This document shows, in pieces, positions 34,061 to 43,165 of a DNA stretch of 64,000 bases; the first letter of the stretch is position 1, and every line of letters starts with the position of its first letter. The stretch spans positions 163,905-227,904 of the forward strand of contig JAIXOI010000049.1 in NCBI GenBank assembly GCA_027486795.1, written 5' to 3'. Both the position numbers and the translations under genes were made by a program. This DNA is from Sphingobacteriales bacterium. Lineage in GTDB: Bacteria > Bacteroidota > Bacteroidia > Chitinophagales > CAIOSU01. Under the pieces are notes generated by a model. It was not told where the DNA came from. It saw only the letters and a list, made by a program, of their open reading frames with translations, and ran no database searches.

Positions 34061-37000
34061 TTAGTATACCACCAAGCGGGTATAATTTGTGGCATCGCCA
34101 TTAGTAAGACGTAGAATGTAAACGCCATCACCAACCATGCTCATATCCAAAGGATATTGTTGCAATTGACCATTTACTGTTTGAGTCATCACTTCACGAC
34201 CAGCCATATCTAAAATAGTAATGGCAAATGTACCTTTAAAATTGCCAGTGCTAATAAAGAACATACCAGTTGACGGGTTAGGATTAACCGTAACACCCAA
34301 TGAAGAGCTTACATCAGTAATACCTACGCCATTTACTGAAACGTCATCCGATTCATTGCTGCAGCCGTTTGCGTCGGTGATTATTACCGAGTATAGGCCG
34401 TTTTGGGTGGGAGTATAGTTTTGCGAAGTAGCACCAGTTACAATACTACCGTTGAGATACCACTGGTAACCCACAGCCGCGCTAGACGATAGCGTTCCAC
34501 CGCTGAAAGTTGCTGTTGGTTTAGCTGGTTGGTTGGCAACGGTAACTTGCACTGGGGTTGAAACCGCTGTGCAGTTATTAGCATTTGTTACTGTTACAGT
34601 ATAGCTACCTGCTAATGTTGGGCTAATGCTTTGAGTGGTGCTATTGGCTGCATCGCTCCAAGAATACAACAAACCTGCTGGCGCTGTAATGGTAATGGTA
34701 GTTCCGGCACAAGCAGTTATTGGGCCAGCTGGTGTTACAACGGCACTAGGTGCAGTTAGGGCAGTAACAGTTATGCTAGAATTTGCTGTGCAAGAACCGC
34801 TAGAAACGGTTACGCTATACGTACCAGCCAGTTGAGCAGTAATGGTTTGTGCAGTGCCACCATTGCTCCAAAGGTATGTGAAACCAGCTGGGGCACTTAG
34901 TACCACTGTTGAGCCAGGGCATAGAGCAGTAGTGCTAGCCGGAGTGATGGTAGCACTTGGTGTAGCAACTACTGTTACTTGCTGGGATGCAGTTCCGCTG
35001 CAGCCGTTAGCGCTTGTAACAGTTACATTATAAGTGCCATCTTGTGTTGCGTTGATGTTAGATTGAGTAGCACCGTTGCTCCACAAATAGCTCTGGCCAC
35101 TACTAGCAGTAAGTGTTACATTGCCACCAGTGCAGAAAGTAGTTGGGCCACTTGCCGAAATGGTAACGGTTGGCGGCGTATTTACCGTAACGGTTGCGCT
35201 GCTGGTAGCCGAGCAAGATGCACCTGCCGAAACAGTTACATTATATGTACCAGCAGCAGTAATAGTTACTGATTGCGTAGTCGCATTATTAGCATTGGTG
35301 CTCCAAGTGTAGTTGTATCCAGAAGGGGCACTCAAAGTAACGCTTCCACCAGTGCAGAATGTTGTAGATCCGCTTGGTGTTATAGTAGCCGAAGGAGAAC
35401 TAACCACACTTACAGTTACACTGCTAGTTGCGGTGCAAGTACCATTGCTTACAGTTACGCTATACGTTCCGTTTTGACTGGTAGTAATGCTTTGGGTGCT
35501 TGCAGAATTGCTCCATGTATATGTTAGGCCTGCAGGTGCACTGAGGGTAACACTACCACCTATACAGAAAGTAGTTGGGCCATTTGGCGTAATGGTAGCC
35601 GATGGGGCGTTACTTACCGTTACAGTATTGCTGCTTGTGGCAGTACAACCGTTTGCGTTAGTTACTGTTACGCTATACGAGCCGCTAAGGGTTGCGTTGA
35701 TGCTTTGAGAGGTAGCGTTATTGCTCCATAGGTATGATAAACCTGCGGGGGCCGATAAGTTAACACTCCCACCTGGGCAAAAGGTTGTCGGCCCGCTAGG
35801 AGTAATAGTAGCTGAAGGAGCTGAATTTACAGTAACGTTTACGCTGTTGGTTGCAGTGCAACTGCCACCAGCCGAAACGGTAACACTATAAGTGCCGCTT
35901 TGGGTTGCGTTAATGGTTTGGGTAGTTGCATTGCCTGCGTTCGCGCTCCAAGTATAAGTGAAACCGGCAGGGGCGCTTAAAGTTACACTTCCGCCAGCGC
36001 AAAAAGATGTAGGGCCGCTTGGGGTAATAGTTGCACTTGGGTTACCAATGGTTACGTTAACGCTGCTTGTTGCGGTACAACCGTTTTGAGTGGTTGTAAC
36101 ACTATAAGTACCAGCTGCATTTACGGTTATCGATTGGCTGCTAGAACTATTGCTCCATTGGTAAGTAAGGCCAGCTGGCGCGCTCAAAGTAGTGCTGCCA
36201 CCAGCGCAAATAGAGGTGGAGCCAGTTATTGTGGCCGAAGGAGCAGTATTTACTGTTACTGATTGGCTGCTTGTAGCTGTGCAACCACTAAGTGTAGCAG
36301 TTACGCTATATGTACCACCTACTGTAACGCTGATGGTTTGGTTCGTTGAACCATTGCTCCACAAATACGTTTGGCCAGCAGGAGCGCTAAGAGTAACACT
36401 GCCGCCTATGCAAAAAGTTGTAGGACCACTTGGTGTAATTGTAGCACTAGGCACGGTAACAGTAATGATTCTTGAGGCAGTTGCGGTAGCACCGCCTGTT
36501 GCTGTTACTGTTACGGTATAAGTAGTGGTTACCGTAGGCGAAGCAGTAGGGTTTGAAACAGTTGTGCTGCTTAGGCCAGTTGCTGGCGACCAGCTATAAG
36601 TGTATGGAGATGTACCACCAGCTGCGGTAGCAGTTAAGGAAGTAGAAGAACCACGGCAAATAGTATTAGCGCCAGATGTAGCAGTTACCGTTAGCGGGGG
36701 AGTAGTTGTACAGTTAGCGGTTAGGCCTGTTGTGCCCGAGGTTACTGTAGGGCAAGTTGTGGCACCATTGGCGATAACACGCAGGAAGTACTCATAGTTG
36801 CCCACGCCCAAAGTAGAGATTTCAGAACTTGGGAAAATGTTACCAGATACATTTGCGGTTACATAGTTGAGCAGCTTGTATGCACCTACTGGGGAAGTAG
36901 TAGTGCCACTAAAAGTTATACAACCAGTCGAACCACCAGTGTAAGTACCATTAGGTTGGTTCAAGGTATAAGTAATACCGCAAGGAAGGTTGAGAATACT

Positions 37001-38065
37001 ATCTATCCTAACACTGGTAACCGGCAAACCAAATACCGTTGCTGGTACTTCGAATGTTAGCTGTGCAGTATAAGGAGTTGATTGGTTAATACAAGTAAAT
37101 GAGTTATAAGCTGGGCGATACTCGCCTACGCCTGTAGCAGCGCTCGGGCAAGAGCTAGCTGCTTGGGTATCAAAAGTAACCACAGCACCGATGCCTACGT
37201 TACCGAAAAAGTAGTTTTGGCAGCCAGCTGTGGTACCAATTGTTAGTGGGGTAATACCACGGAAATCTTGCGTGCCGCTCAACCAAAGATTAAGCCAACG
37301 GGCTGAGTTGTTAGGTATAACCGGAGGTGCCGAGCCACTATTGGTGCCGCAAGGGAAACGGTTGAAGTCGATAATCTCAAAAATATCTTGCTTAGGGCCA
37401 GCGTAATCTACTTTTATTACAAAGCCTTTACCCTGCGGTATAGTGAGGGGTGTTGCAAGTGTAATCCCAATAGCATCATAAGGTGTTTGCACAGTCAAAG
37501 AAGTGTTGGTAACAAACGTATCCCTGTATAAAATAGTGTTAGTTGGTGTAAAGTTGGCATTGTTGCCAGTACCGGCAGCATAGGTTAAGCCAGTAACGGT
37601 AGCTGCTGATTCATAAACGGTAATGAATAGAGAATCATTAAGGCCGCTCACGTTGGTATGGTTGCAATAGATAAAAAACTCATCCAAGGTCATGCTAGTG
37701 AATGTCGACTTGTTATATGATACGTCATTGTCAGTATCTACTATACTATCAAATTTTACTGATGCCCAACGGATGGTAAAGTTATCGGCAGTATCTGCAG
37801 AGGTTACTGGCGGCACGGTCATTACAAAGTTTCTATTCAAATTCCAACCAGTATAAAACACGGTGCCTGGGAAGCGAAAGCTCTCTAAGTTGCTGTAATC
37901 AATACTGATGGTATTGGCCGCCCTGTTTCCGCCACTTTGATGGTGCGTCATGTTTGGAGTTACGGGAAGCAAGGTTTTTTTTGGTAAATTGGTGTTTACA
38001 GTTGTTTGTGCCCATGCGCTGCTTATAGCAACACAAAGTAGTACGAGTAAGTACACTTTTTTCAT
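34061..38065 (-). CDS. Large surface protein with Ig-like repeats and T9SS type A sorting domain
   Basis: This 1334-residue protein starts with a signal peptide (residues 1-19, SAWAQ). A unique region of about 430 residues follows, then one SprB/PKD-like segment (GTSPYTYSWSPATGLS). Nine tandem repeats of 67-74 residues cover about 537-1180. Each contains the pattern FCxGGSVTLSAPAG-x-YxWSN, GTYSVTV and GCTATSS. A last Ig-like segment precedes the C-terminal type A sorting domain (VNPNPSTGMFFI...VYILRLTNG). It is probably a cell-surface adhesin exported by the T9SS. Each repeat has two cysteines that could form a disulfide. It has a 110-nt leader containing a hairpin. Confidence 0.9.
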   Translation of the reverse strand: MKKVYLLVLLCVAISSAWAQTTVNTNLPKKTLLPVTPNMTHHQSGGNRAANTISIDYSNLESFRFPGTVFYTGWNLNRNFVMTVPPVTSADTADNFTIRWASVKFDSIVDTDNDVSYNKSTFTSMTLDEFFIYCNHTNVSGLNDSLFITVYESAATVTGLTYAAGTGNNANFTPTNTILYRDTFVTNTSLTVQTPYDAIGITLATPLTIPQGKGFVIKVDYAGPKQDIFEIIDFNRFPCGTNSGSAPPVIPNNSARWLNLWLSGTQDFRGITPLTIGTTAGCQNYFFGNVGIGAVVTFDTQAASSCPSAATGVGEYRPAYNSFTCINQSTPYTAQLTFEVPATVFGLPVTSVRIDSILNLPCGITYTLNQPNGTYTGGSTGCITFSGTTTSPVGAYKLLNYVTANVSGNIFPSSEISTLGVGNYEYFLRVIANGATTCPTVTSGTTGLTANCTTTPPLTVTATSGANTICRGSSTSLTATAAGGTSPYTYSWSPATGLSSTTVSNPTASPTVTTTYTVTVTATGGATATASRIITVTVPSATITPSGPTTFCIGGSVTLSAPAGQTYLWSNGSTNQTISVTVGGTYSVTATLSGCTATSSQSVTVNTAPSATITGSTSICAGGSTTLSAPAGLTYQWSNSSSSQSITVNAAGTYSVTTTQNGCTATSSVNVTIGNPSATITPSGPTSFCAGGSVTLSAPAGFTYTWSANAGNATTQTINATQSGTYSVTVSAGGSCTATNSVNVTVNSAPSATITPSGPTTFCPGGSVNLSAPAGLSYLWSNNATSQSINATLSGSYSVTVTNANGCTATSSNTVTVSNAPSATITPNGPTTFCIGGSVTLSAPAGLTYTWSNSASTQSITTSQNGTYSVTVSNGTCTATSSVTVSVVSSPSATITPSGSTTFCTGGSVTLSAPSGYNYTWSTNANNATTQSVTITAAGTYNVTVSAGASCSATSSATVTVNTPPTVTISASGPTTFCTGGNVTLTASSGQSYLWSNGATQSNINATQDGTYNVTVTSANGCSGTASQQVTVVATPSATITPASTTALCPGSTVVLSAPAGFTYLWSNGGTAQTITAQLAGTYSVTVSSGSCTANSSITVTALTAPSAVVTPAGPITACAGTTITITAPAGLLYSWSDAANSTTQSISPTLAGSYTVTVTNANNCTAVSTPVQVTVANQPAKPTATFSGGTLSSSAAVGYQWYLNGSIVTGATSQNYTPTQNGLYSVIITDANGCSNESDDVSVNGVGITDVSSSLGVTVNPNPSTGMFFISTGNFKGTFAITILDMAGREVMTQTVNGQLQQYPLDMSMVGDGVYILRLTNGDATNYTRLVVY
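34525..36455 (-). repeat. Tandem Ig-like coding repeats
   Basis: About ten units of 200-220 bp encode the repeats of the large surface protein. They are closely similar in protein sequence but differ at many codons, so they are old or subject to selection rather than freshly amplified. Confidence 0.85.
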
Positions 38066-38111
38066 AATTTGGTTTTTTGGCTTTTTTTTGGTTGTTGGTA
38101 AGGTTACTCGC

Positions 38112-38133
38112 TAAAGTTATTTTCATAACTTTA
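38112..38133 (-). promoter_or_regulatory. Hairpin in the leader of the large surface-protein gene
   Basis: TAAAGTTAT-TTTC-ATAACTTTA forms a perfect 9-bp stem with a 4-nt loop, about 47 nt upstream of the start codon and within the predicted leader. It could be an operator or an RNA stem affecting translation. Confidence 0.45.
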
Positions 38134-38174
38134 ACGAATTCATTTCCATTAGTTTGTCCATTTTAATGGTGCTG

Positions 38175-38182
38175 CAAATGTA
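38175..38182 (-). promoter_or_regulatory. -7 box of the large surface-protein gene
   Basis: On the minus strand TACATTTG fits TANNTTTG; the start codon is about 109 nt downstream. Confidence 0.55.
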
Positions 38183-38308
38183 GTGATACAAACTACATTT
38201 AGTAAGTTTTTCGTCGATTTAACAGGAATTTTTTTATCATTTGTTGGTTTAACATTAAAATCCTGTTTAGAGATGTCCCTAAAGCAAGTGAATGTTTACT
38301 TTTAAAGG

Positions 38309-38316
38309 TATCTTTG
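38309..38316 (+). promoter_or_regulatory. -7 box of the radical SAM gene
   Basis: TATCTTTG is a perfect match, 22 nt before the TTG at 38339 and 29 nt before the out-of-frame ATG at 38346. Confidence 0.65.
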
Positions 38317-38338
38317 AAAGAAATAAACGTTTACTGAC

Positions 38339-39349
38339 TTGCGCGATGAGGCTCATTTTTTGAAAACGCTCACGGCTTCCAAAATTGCAAACATGGGCCG
38401 GGTATATAGTTCTTACCTATTGGCCAAGCGCTCCCAACAGCCTGTGCAATGGGGTATGCCTTTCAATATCTCTATTGAGCCTACAACCGCTTGCAATCTT
38501 CGTTGCCCAGAGTGCCCCAGTGGGTTACGCAGCTTTACCCGCGATACAGGTATGATGAAAGACGGGCTTTACGGTAATATCCTCGAGCAGTTACAGGATA
38601 CGTTGGTATATTTATACTTCTACTTTCAAGGCGAACCGTACCTGAATCCTACCTTTTTGGATATGGCTGCGCTAGCATCATCAAAAGGAATTTATACGGT
38701 AACCTCAACCAATGGCCATTTCTTGGATGACGAACGAGCGAGGCAAACCGTTGAGTCGGGCCTTAACAGGGTTATTATATCTATTGACGGTACTACCCAA
38801 GATACTTACCAAAGTTACCGAAAAGAGGGCCAGCTGGATAAAGTGCTGCAGGGTGCGGCCAACTTGGTGAAATGGAAAAAACAACTAAAGTCAGCAACGC
38901 CGCACATTATCTTCCAATTTTTGGTAGTGAAACCTAATGAGCACCAAATACCAGAAGTTTATCGGCTGGCCAAGGAAATTGGCGTAGATGAGGTAAAGTT
39001 AAAGACAGCCCAAATTTACGATTTTGAGCACGGCAATCCATTGATACCAGAACAAGACCAATACAGCCGCTATGCCAAACAGTCTGATGGTACCTACCAG
39101 ATTAAAAACAAACTGGAAAACCACTGCTGGAAACTATGGCACTCAAGCGTTATTACTTGGGATGGGTTGGTTGTGCCTTGCTGTTTTGATAAAGACGCTA
39201 AACATCGACTAGGCGACTTAAAAACCCAATCGTTTAAAGAGGTTTGGCAAGGTGAGCTTTATCAAGACTTCCGCTCGCGGGTGCTACTTTCCCGAAACGA
39301 AATTGACATTTGCAAAAATTGTACCGAAGGTTTAAAAGTTTGGGCCTAA
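38339..39349 (+). CDS. Radical SAM/SPASM domain protein
   Basis: This 336-residue protein contains the radical SAM cluster CNLRCPEC (Cys-x3-Cys-x2-Cys) after SIEPTTA. The C-terminal SPASM region has VPCCFD and ICKNC, so auxiliary iron-sulfur clusters are likely. Related enzymes modify peptides or small molecules; no precursor peptide is seen nearby. The start is doubtful. The only in-frame starts are TTG (38339) and an internal ATG (38393). An ATG at 38346 would give MRLIFLKTLT, a normal family start, if the run of six T at 38355-38361 had one more T. A frameshift there is suspected. Confidence 0.85.
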   Translation: MRDEAHFLKTLTASKIANMGRVYSSYLLAKRSQQPVQWGMPFNISIEPTTACNLRCPECPSGLRSFTRDTGMMKDGLYGNILEQLQDTLVYLYFYFQGEPYLNPTFLDMAALASSKGIYTVTSTNGHFLDDERARQTVESGLNRVIISIDGTTQDTYQSYRKEGQLDKVLQGAANLVKWKKQLKSATPHIIFQFLVVKPNEHQIPEVYRLAKEIGVDEVKLKTAQIYDFEHGNPLIPEQDQYSRYAKQSDGTYQIKNKLENHCWKLWHSSVITWDGLVVPCCFDKDAKHRLGDLKTQSFKEVWQGELYQDFRSRVLLSRNEIDICKNCTEGLKVWA

Positions 39350-39484
39350 AAAATTCGCTACTCTTGAGGGTTACTTTTGCAACGGTTAGATTTGAAAACC
39401 CTATTTTTAATAGCTTCACTTTATCCTGTGTTTTGAAGATTAACAAGTTTCTAAGGGTTAAGTTTGTTAAAGAGTTTTATAGCT

Positions 39485-41797
39485 ATGAGTGATATATATA
39501 GGAGAATATTGGAAGATACTATGGCTGGTTATTGGGACTGGGATATGGCATCAAACGCTGAGTATCTTAGCCCAAGCTTTAAGCAAATGTTTGGATATGA
39601 AGACCATGAAATGGAAAATAGCCCAGAATCATGGCAGAAAATTATTTTTCCTGAAGATTTACCAATTTTATACGCTGCTGTAAATGAACATGTTGGCAGT
39701 AAGGGTCAAATTCCTTTTGATACAATGGCCCGATATTATCATAAAAATGGAAGCACTGTTTATGTGCAATGCAAGGGAAGTGTAATTGAGTGGGACGAGA
39801 ACGACCGCCCGTTGCGAATGGTTGGCTCACACGTTGATATAACCAAGCAGAAAGAAGTTGAGGCTCACTTGCGCCAAGCGCAAGATTTTTTGAATAAAAC
39901 TAACCAAGCAGCCCGAGTAGGAGGATGGCAAGTAGATATTGCTACTCAATCTATTACTTGGAGTGAGGTAACCCGGCAGATTTACGAAGAGCCCATTGAT
40001 TTCGTGCCTACTTTTGAGCAGTCTTTGAGTTATTTTGATGAAGAAAGTAGCGCCCGCATTGTGGCTGAGTTTATGAAATCAAGCAAAACAGGGCAGGCAT
40101 TTAATCTCGAATTGCCATTGCTCACCGCAAAGGGCAACAATATATGGGTGCGCATTATTGGTACTCCGGAATATAAGGATGGGCAATGTATAAGGGTACT
40201 AGGTGCCACGCAGGATATTACCAAAATTAAAGCCGCCGAGGATGAGATTCGCTTAAAGAAAGAGCAGCTTAGCCATTTTATTGAATTTTCTCCTGCTGCC
40301 ATGGCCATGTTTGATATGGATATGCGTTACATTGCAGCCAGCTCAAAATGGTCGACCAGTTATAAATTGAGTGAAGATTTGATAGGAAAGTCATATTACG
40401 ACATTTTTCCGCAAGCTCCTGAAGAGTGGAGAACGTTTCATAAAAGGTGCTTGGCTGGTGAGTTTATTAGTAATGAGGCCGAGCCATTTGTTTGGGAAGA
40501 CGGCACTACTGAGTGGTTTAAATGGGAAATAAGGCCGTGGTATGAAACGCCTGGCAAAATTGGCGGCATTGTTAAACTTATTGATATTATTACAGACCAA
40601 GTAGCAGCGCGCGAATTGTTGCTTAACGCTAAATTAGGCGCAGAGCAAGCATTAGAGGCTAAATCGCGCTTCCTGTCTACCATGAGCCATGAAATACGCA
40701 CACCGCTTAACGCTATAATTGGTATTTCGCACCTTATGTTAAACAACCCTCGCGAAGATCAGATTGAGAATTTAAGCACGCTTAAATATTCAGCTGAAAA
40801 CCTTTTAGTGCTGATTAACAATGTACTTGATTTTAGTAAGGTTGAAGCTGGCAAGGTAGTCCTCGAGAAACAACCTTTTTCGTTTAAAGAGATGCTAAGT
40901 AACATCAAGCTTTCTTTCTTAGGCCAAGTAAATGCAAAGGGACTGCAACTAAAATTGATGCTAGATGAGGATATACCAGAAACCGTTATCGGTGATCCAA
41001 TTCGTATAGGCCAAATTTTTTCTAATTTGATTGGTAATGCAATAAAGTTTACCGAACAAGGTAAAGTCAGCGTTTCTGCAACGCTAGTTAATAAGGAAAA
41101 CGCTTTAGCCCGTTTGCGCTTCGAGATTTCAGATACGGGCATTGGTATTGCAAAAGAAAACCAGAAGTTCATTTTTGAAAGCTTTTCTCAGGCAAATTCC
41201 AATATAGCACGCACTTTTGGGGGTACCGGCCTTGGCTTGGCTATATCTAAGCATTTGCTACATTTATTTGGGAGCGAAATTGAGCTCGAAAGCGAATTAG
41301 GGCAAGGTTCTAAATTTTCGTTTGAAATTACACTACCTGTTTGCCCAGATTTGGCAGCAAAGCAAGTACAGCAATTAGACAACAATGTCCAGAATGTATC
41401 GCTAAAGGGGTTAAAGGTGCTTCTGGCCGAAGATAATAAAGTAAATGTGTTGGTTATGAGCCAGTATTTCAAAAACTGGAATGTTGAGTGGGATTTGGCC
41501 GAGAATGGCTTGATAGCTGTTGAGAAAATAAATGCCAATGACTATGACTTAGTGCTCATGGACTTGCAAATGCCTGAATTGGATGGTTTTAGGGCAATTG
41601 AAATTGTTAGGGCGCAACCAAGTGAAAAGCACCAAAAATTGCCCATAATAGCGCTTACGGCTTCAGCCTCAATTGCTGATAAAGAACGCTCAAGCAGGTT
41701 AGGTTTGAATGGATATGTTACCAAACCATTCAAGCCTAAGCAGTTACATGAAATTCTTTTTGGGTATTATGCAGCTAAGGAGGGAAGAAGGTTCTAA
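39485..41797 (+). CDS. Multi-PAS hybrid histidine kinase
   Basis: This 770-residue cytosolic kinase has no membrane segment. Three to four PAS/PAC domains fill residues 1-375 (EYLSPSFKQMFGYEDHEM, VRIIGTPEYKDGQCIRVLG and SPAAMAMFDMDMRYIAAS). HisKA has the phosphoacceptor in STMSHEIRTPLNAI, and the ATPase has NLIGNAIKFTE and GGTGLGLAISKHLL. The C-terminal receiver has Asp in LVLMDLQMPELDG and Lys in VTKPFKP. The ATG at 39485 is preferred over the TTG at 39464. The gene stands alone with a different-strand neighbour 4 bp after its stop. It probably senses light, redox or a small ligand, but no cofactor residues are evident. Confidence 0.92.
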   Translation: MSDIYRRILEDTMAGYWDWDMASNAEYLSPSFKQMFGYEDHEMENSPESWQKIIFPEDLPILYAAVNEHVGSKGQIPFDTMARYYHKNGSTVYVQCKGSVIEWDENDRPLRMVGSHVDITKQKEVEAHLRQAQDFLNKTNQAARVGGWQVDIATQSITWSEVTRQIYEEPIDFVPTFEQSLSYFDEESSARIVAEFMKSSKTGQAFNLELPLLTAKGNNIWVRIIGTPEYKDGQCIRVLGATQDITKIKAAEDEIRLKKEQLSHFIEFSPAAMAMFDMDMRYIAASSKWSTSYKLSEDLIGKSYYDIFPQAPEEWRTFHKRCLAGEFISNEAEPFVWEDGTTEWFKWEIRPWYETPGKIGGIVKLIDIITDQVAARELLLNAKLGAEQALEAKSRFLSTMSHEIRTPLNAIIGISHLMLNNPREDQIENLSTLKYSAENLLVLINNVLDFSKVEAGKVVLEKQPFSFKEMLSNIKLSFLGQVNAKGLQLKLMLDEDIPETVIGDPIRIGQIFSNLIGNAIKFTEQGKVSVSATLVNKENALARLRFEISDTGIGIAKENQKFIFESFSQANSNIARTFGGTGLGLAISKHLLHLFGSEIELESELGQGSKFSFEITLPVCPDLAAKQVQQLDNNVQNVSLKGLKVLLAEDNKVNVLVMSQYFKNWNVEWDLAENGLIAVEKINANDYDLVLMDLQMPELDGFRAIEIVRAQPSEKHQKLPIIALTASASIADKERSSRLGLNGYVTKPFKPKQLHEILFGYYAAKEGRRF

Positions 41798-41801
41798 TCT
41801 T

Positions 41802-42365
41802 TTAAACCTTCATAATCTCCTCTTCCTTCTGTTCAAGGTACTTTTCAACTTTAGATATAAACTCGTTGGTAAGGTCTTGTACTAAGCTTTCTCCATCTTT
41901 GGCCAAATCTTCGCTCAATCCGTCTTTAACTAAGCTTTTGATGCCTTCGTTTGCATCTCGGCGCACGTTGCGCACTGATACACGGCTTTGTTCGGCAATA
42001 AGTTTAATTTTCTTAACCAACTCACGACGCCTATCCTCGGTCATTATAGGTAAATTAAGGCGTATCATTTCTCCATCGTTTTGTGGATTTAAACCGATGT
42101 TGGCGGCATGAATAGCCTTCTCAATTGGGCCAATCATTCCTTTTTCCCAAGGTTTAATAACCAAAGAGCGGGCATCGGGGGTAGTAATGTTGGCCACTTG
42201 GCTCAATGGCGTACTGTTGCCGTAGTAATCTACAAATACACCTGATAGCATGGCTGGAGAGGCTTTGCCTGCACGCACACGCGATAGCTCGTCTTCAAGG
42301 TGCACCAGGGCTTTATTCATAGCGTCCCTGGCCTCTTCAATATAAATTTCAATTTCCTCGTTCAT
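41802..42365 (-). CDS. frr: Ribosome recycling factor
   Basis: This 187-residue protein splits the post-termination ribosome together with EF-G. The sequence LSRVRAGKASPAMLSGVFV, then NLPIMTEDRRRELVKKIK and VRNVRRDANE, is diagnostic of RRF. The length is normal (about 185). It lies 9 bp downstream of pyrH in the standard pyrH-frr order. Confidence 0.97.
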   Translation of the reverse strand: MNEEIEIYIEEARDAMNKALVHLEDELSRVRAGKASPAMLSGVFVDYYGNSTPLSQVANITTPDARSLVIKPWEKGMIGPIEKAIHAANIGLNPQNDGEMIRLNLPIMTEDRRRELVKKIKLIAEQSRVSVRNVRRDANEGIKSLVKDGLSEDLAKDGESLVQDLTNEFISKVEKYLEQKEEEIMKV

Positions 42366-42374
42366 AGGGCTGGT

Positions 42375-43082
42375 TTAGTTGCTTACGAGAGTTCCTATAT
42401 TTTCACCGTTCAAAATGTTAAGCAAGTTGCCGGGCTTGTTCATATCAAATACTACTATTGGCAAGCCGTTTTCTTTGCAAAGCGTAAAAGCCGTTAAGTC
42501 CATAATATTCAGACTTTGGCTATATACCTCGTGAAAAGAAATATTATCGAACTTAGTTGCCGTAGGGTCCTTCTCCGGGTCGGCAGTATATATACCATCT
42601 ACGCGGGTGCCTTTCAATATTACATCGGCCTCAATTTCAATAGCTCTAAGGGCGGCTGCAGTGTCGGTAGTAAAGTATGGGTTGCCCGTGCCGGCGCCAA
42701 AAATTACAACACGTCCTTTCTCAACGTGCCTTATAGCTCTTCGACGGATATACGGCTCACAAATTTGCTCCATCTTAATTGCTGAAAGCAAACGCGTATA
42801 AACTCCTTCTGCTTCTAGGGCACCTTGCAAGGCCATACCGTTAATTACGGTTGCCAACATACCCATGTAATCGCCTTGAGCACGCTCAATGCCATTTTCG
42901 GCGGCCTGTAGGCCCCTAAAAATGTTTCCACCACCAATTACTATCGCTACCTCTGCTCCGGCATCAACAGCCGATTTCACTTCTCTTGCGTATTGGCGTA
43001 TGCGAACGGGGTCAATTCCGAATTGCTTTTCGCCCATCAACGCTTCGCCACTTAGTTTTAGGAGTATCCGTTTGTATTTCAT
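42375..43082 (-). CDS. pyrH: UMP kinase
   Basis: This 235-residue enzyme phosphorylates UMP to [20 protein letters not shown] is the normal family start; GGGNIFRG and [16 protein letters not shown] follow. The ATG at 43082 is chosen over the in-frame codon at 43136. The longer version would run through the tsf terminator, and a consensus -7 box lies 6 nt upstream of 43082. The next gene is frr. Confidence 0.96.
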   Translation of the reverse strand: MKYKRILLKLSGEALMGEKQFGIDPVRIRQYAREVKSAVDAGAEVAIVIGGGNIFRGLQAAENGIERAQGDYMGMLATVINGMALQGALEAEGVYTRLLSAIKMEQICEPYIRRRAIRHVEKGRVVIFGAGTGNPYFTTDTAAALRAIEIEADVILKGTRVDGIYTADPEKDPTATKFDNISFHEVYSQSLNIMDLTAFTLCKENGLPIVVFDMNKPGNLLNILNGENIGTLVSN

Positions 43083-43088
43083 CGGGTG

Positions 43089-43096
43089 CAAATGTA
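43089..43096 (-). promoter_or_regulatory. -7 box of pyrH-frr
   Basis: On the minus strand TACATTTG fits TANNTTTG, 6 nt from the ATG at 43082, just downstream of the tsf terminator. It settles the pyrH start. Confidence 0.7.
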
Positions 43097-43098
43097 CC

Positions 43099-43133
43099 AA
43101 AAAAAAGAGAGAACGCAAGTGCGTTCTCTCTTT
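43099..43133 (-). terminator. Terminator of the rplM-rpsI-rpsB-tsf operon
   Basis: A 13-bp perfect stem (AAAGAGAGAACGC, 43104-43116, with 43121-43133) and loop AAGT. On the minus strand a run of eight T follows. Confidence 0.93.
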
Positions 43134-43165
43134 CATTGTATGAGTTGTAAAGGTTAAAATGTTTA

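Noticed and set aside
34525..36455. Possible CRISPR-like array
   Set aside because: The period is about 210 bp, the frame is open and the units encode Ig-like repeats; there is no constant repeat/spacer pattern and no cas gene.
36192..36521. Plus-strand ORFs (several between 34221 and 36797) opposite the large surface-protein gene
   Set aside because: They are mirror frames of a Ser/Thr/Val-rich repetitive gene; the repeated translation simply reflects the antisense of the Ig-like repeats.
43083..43136. N-terminal extension of pyrH
   Set aside because: It would be translated through the tsf terminator hairpin and upstream of the -7 box; family homology starts at 43082.
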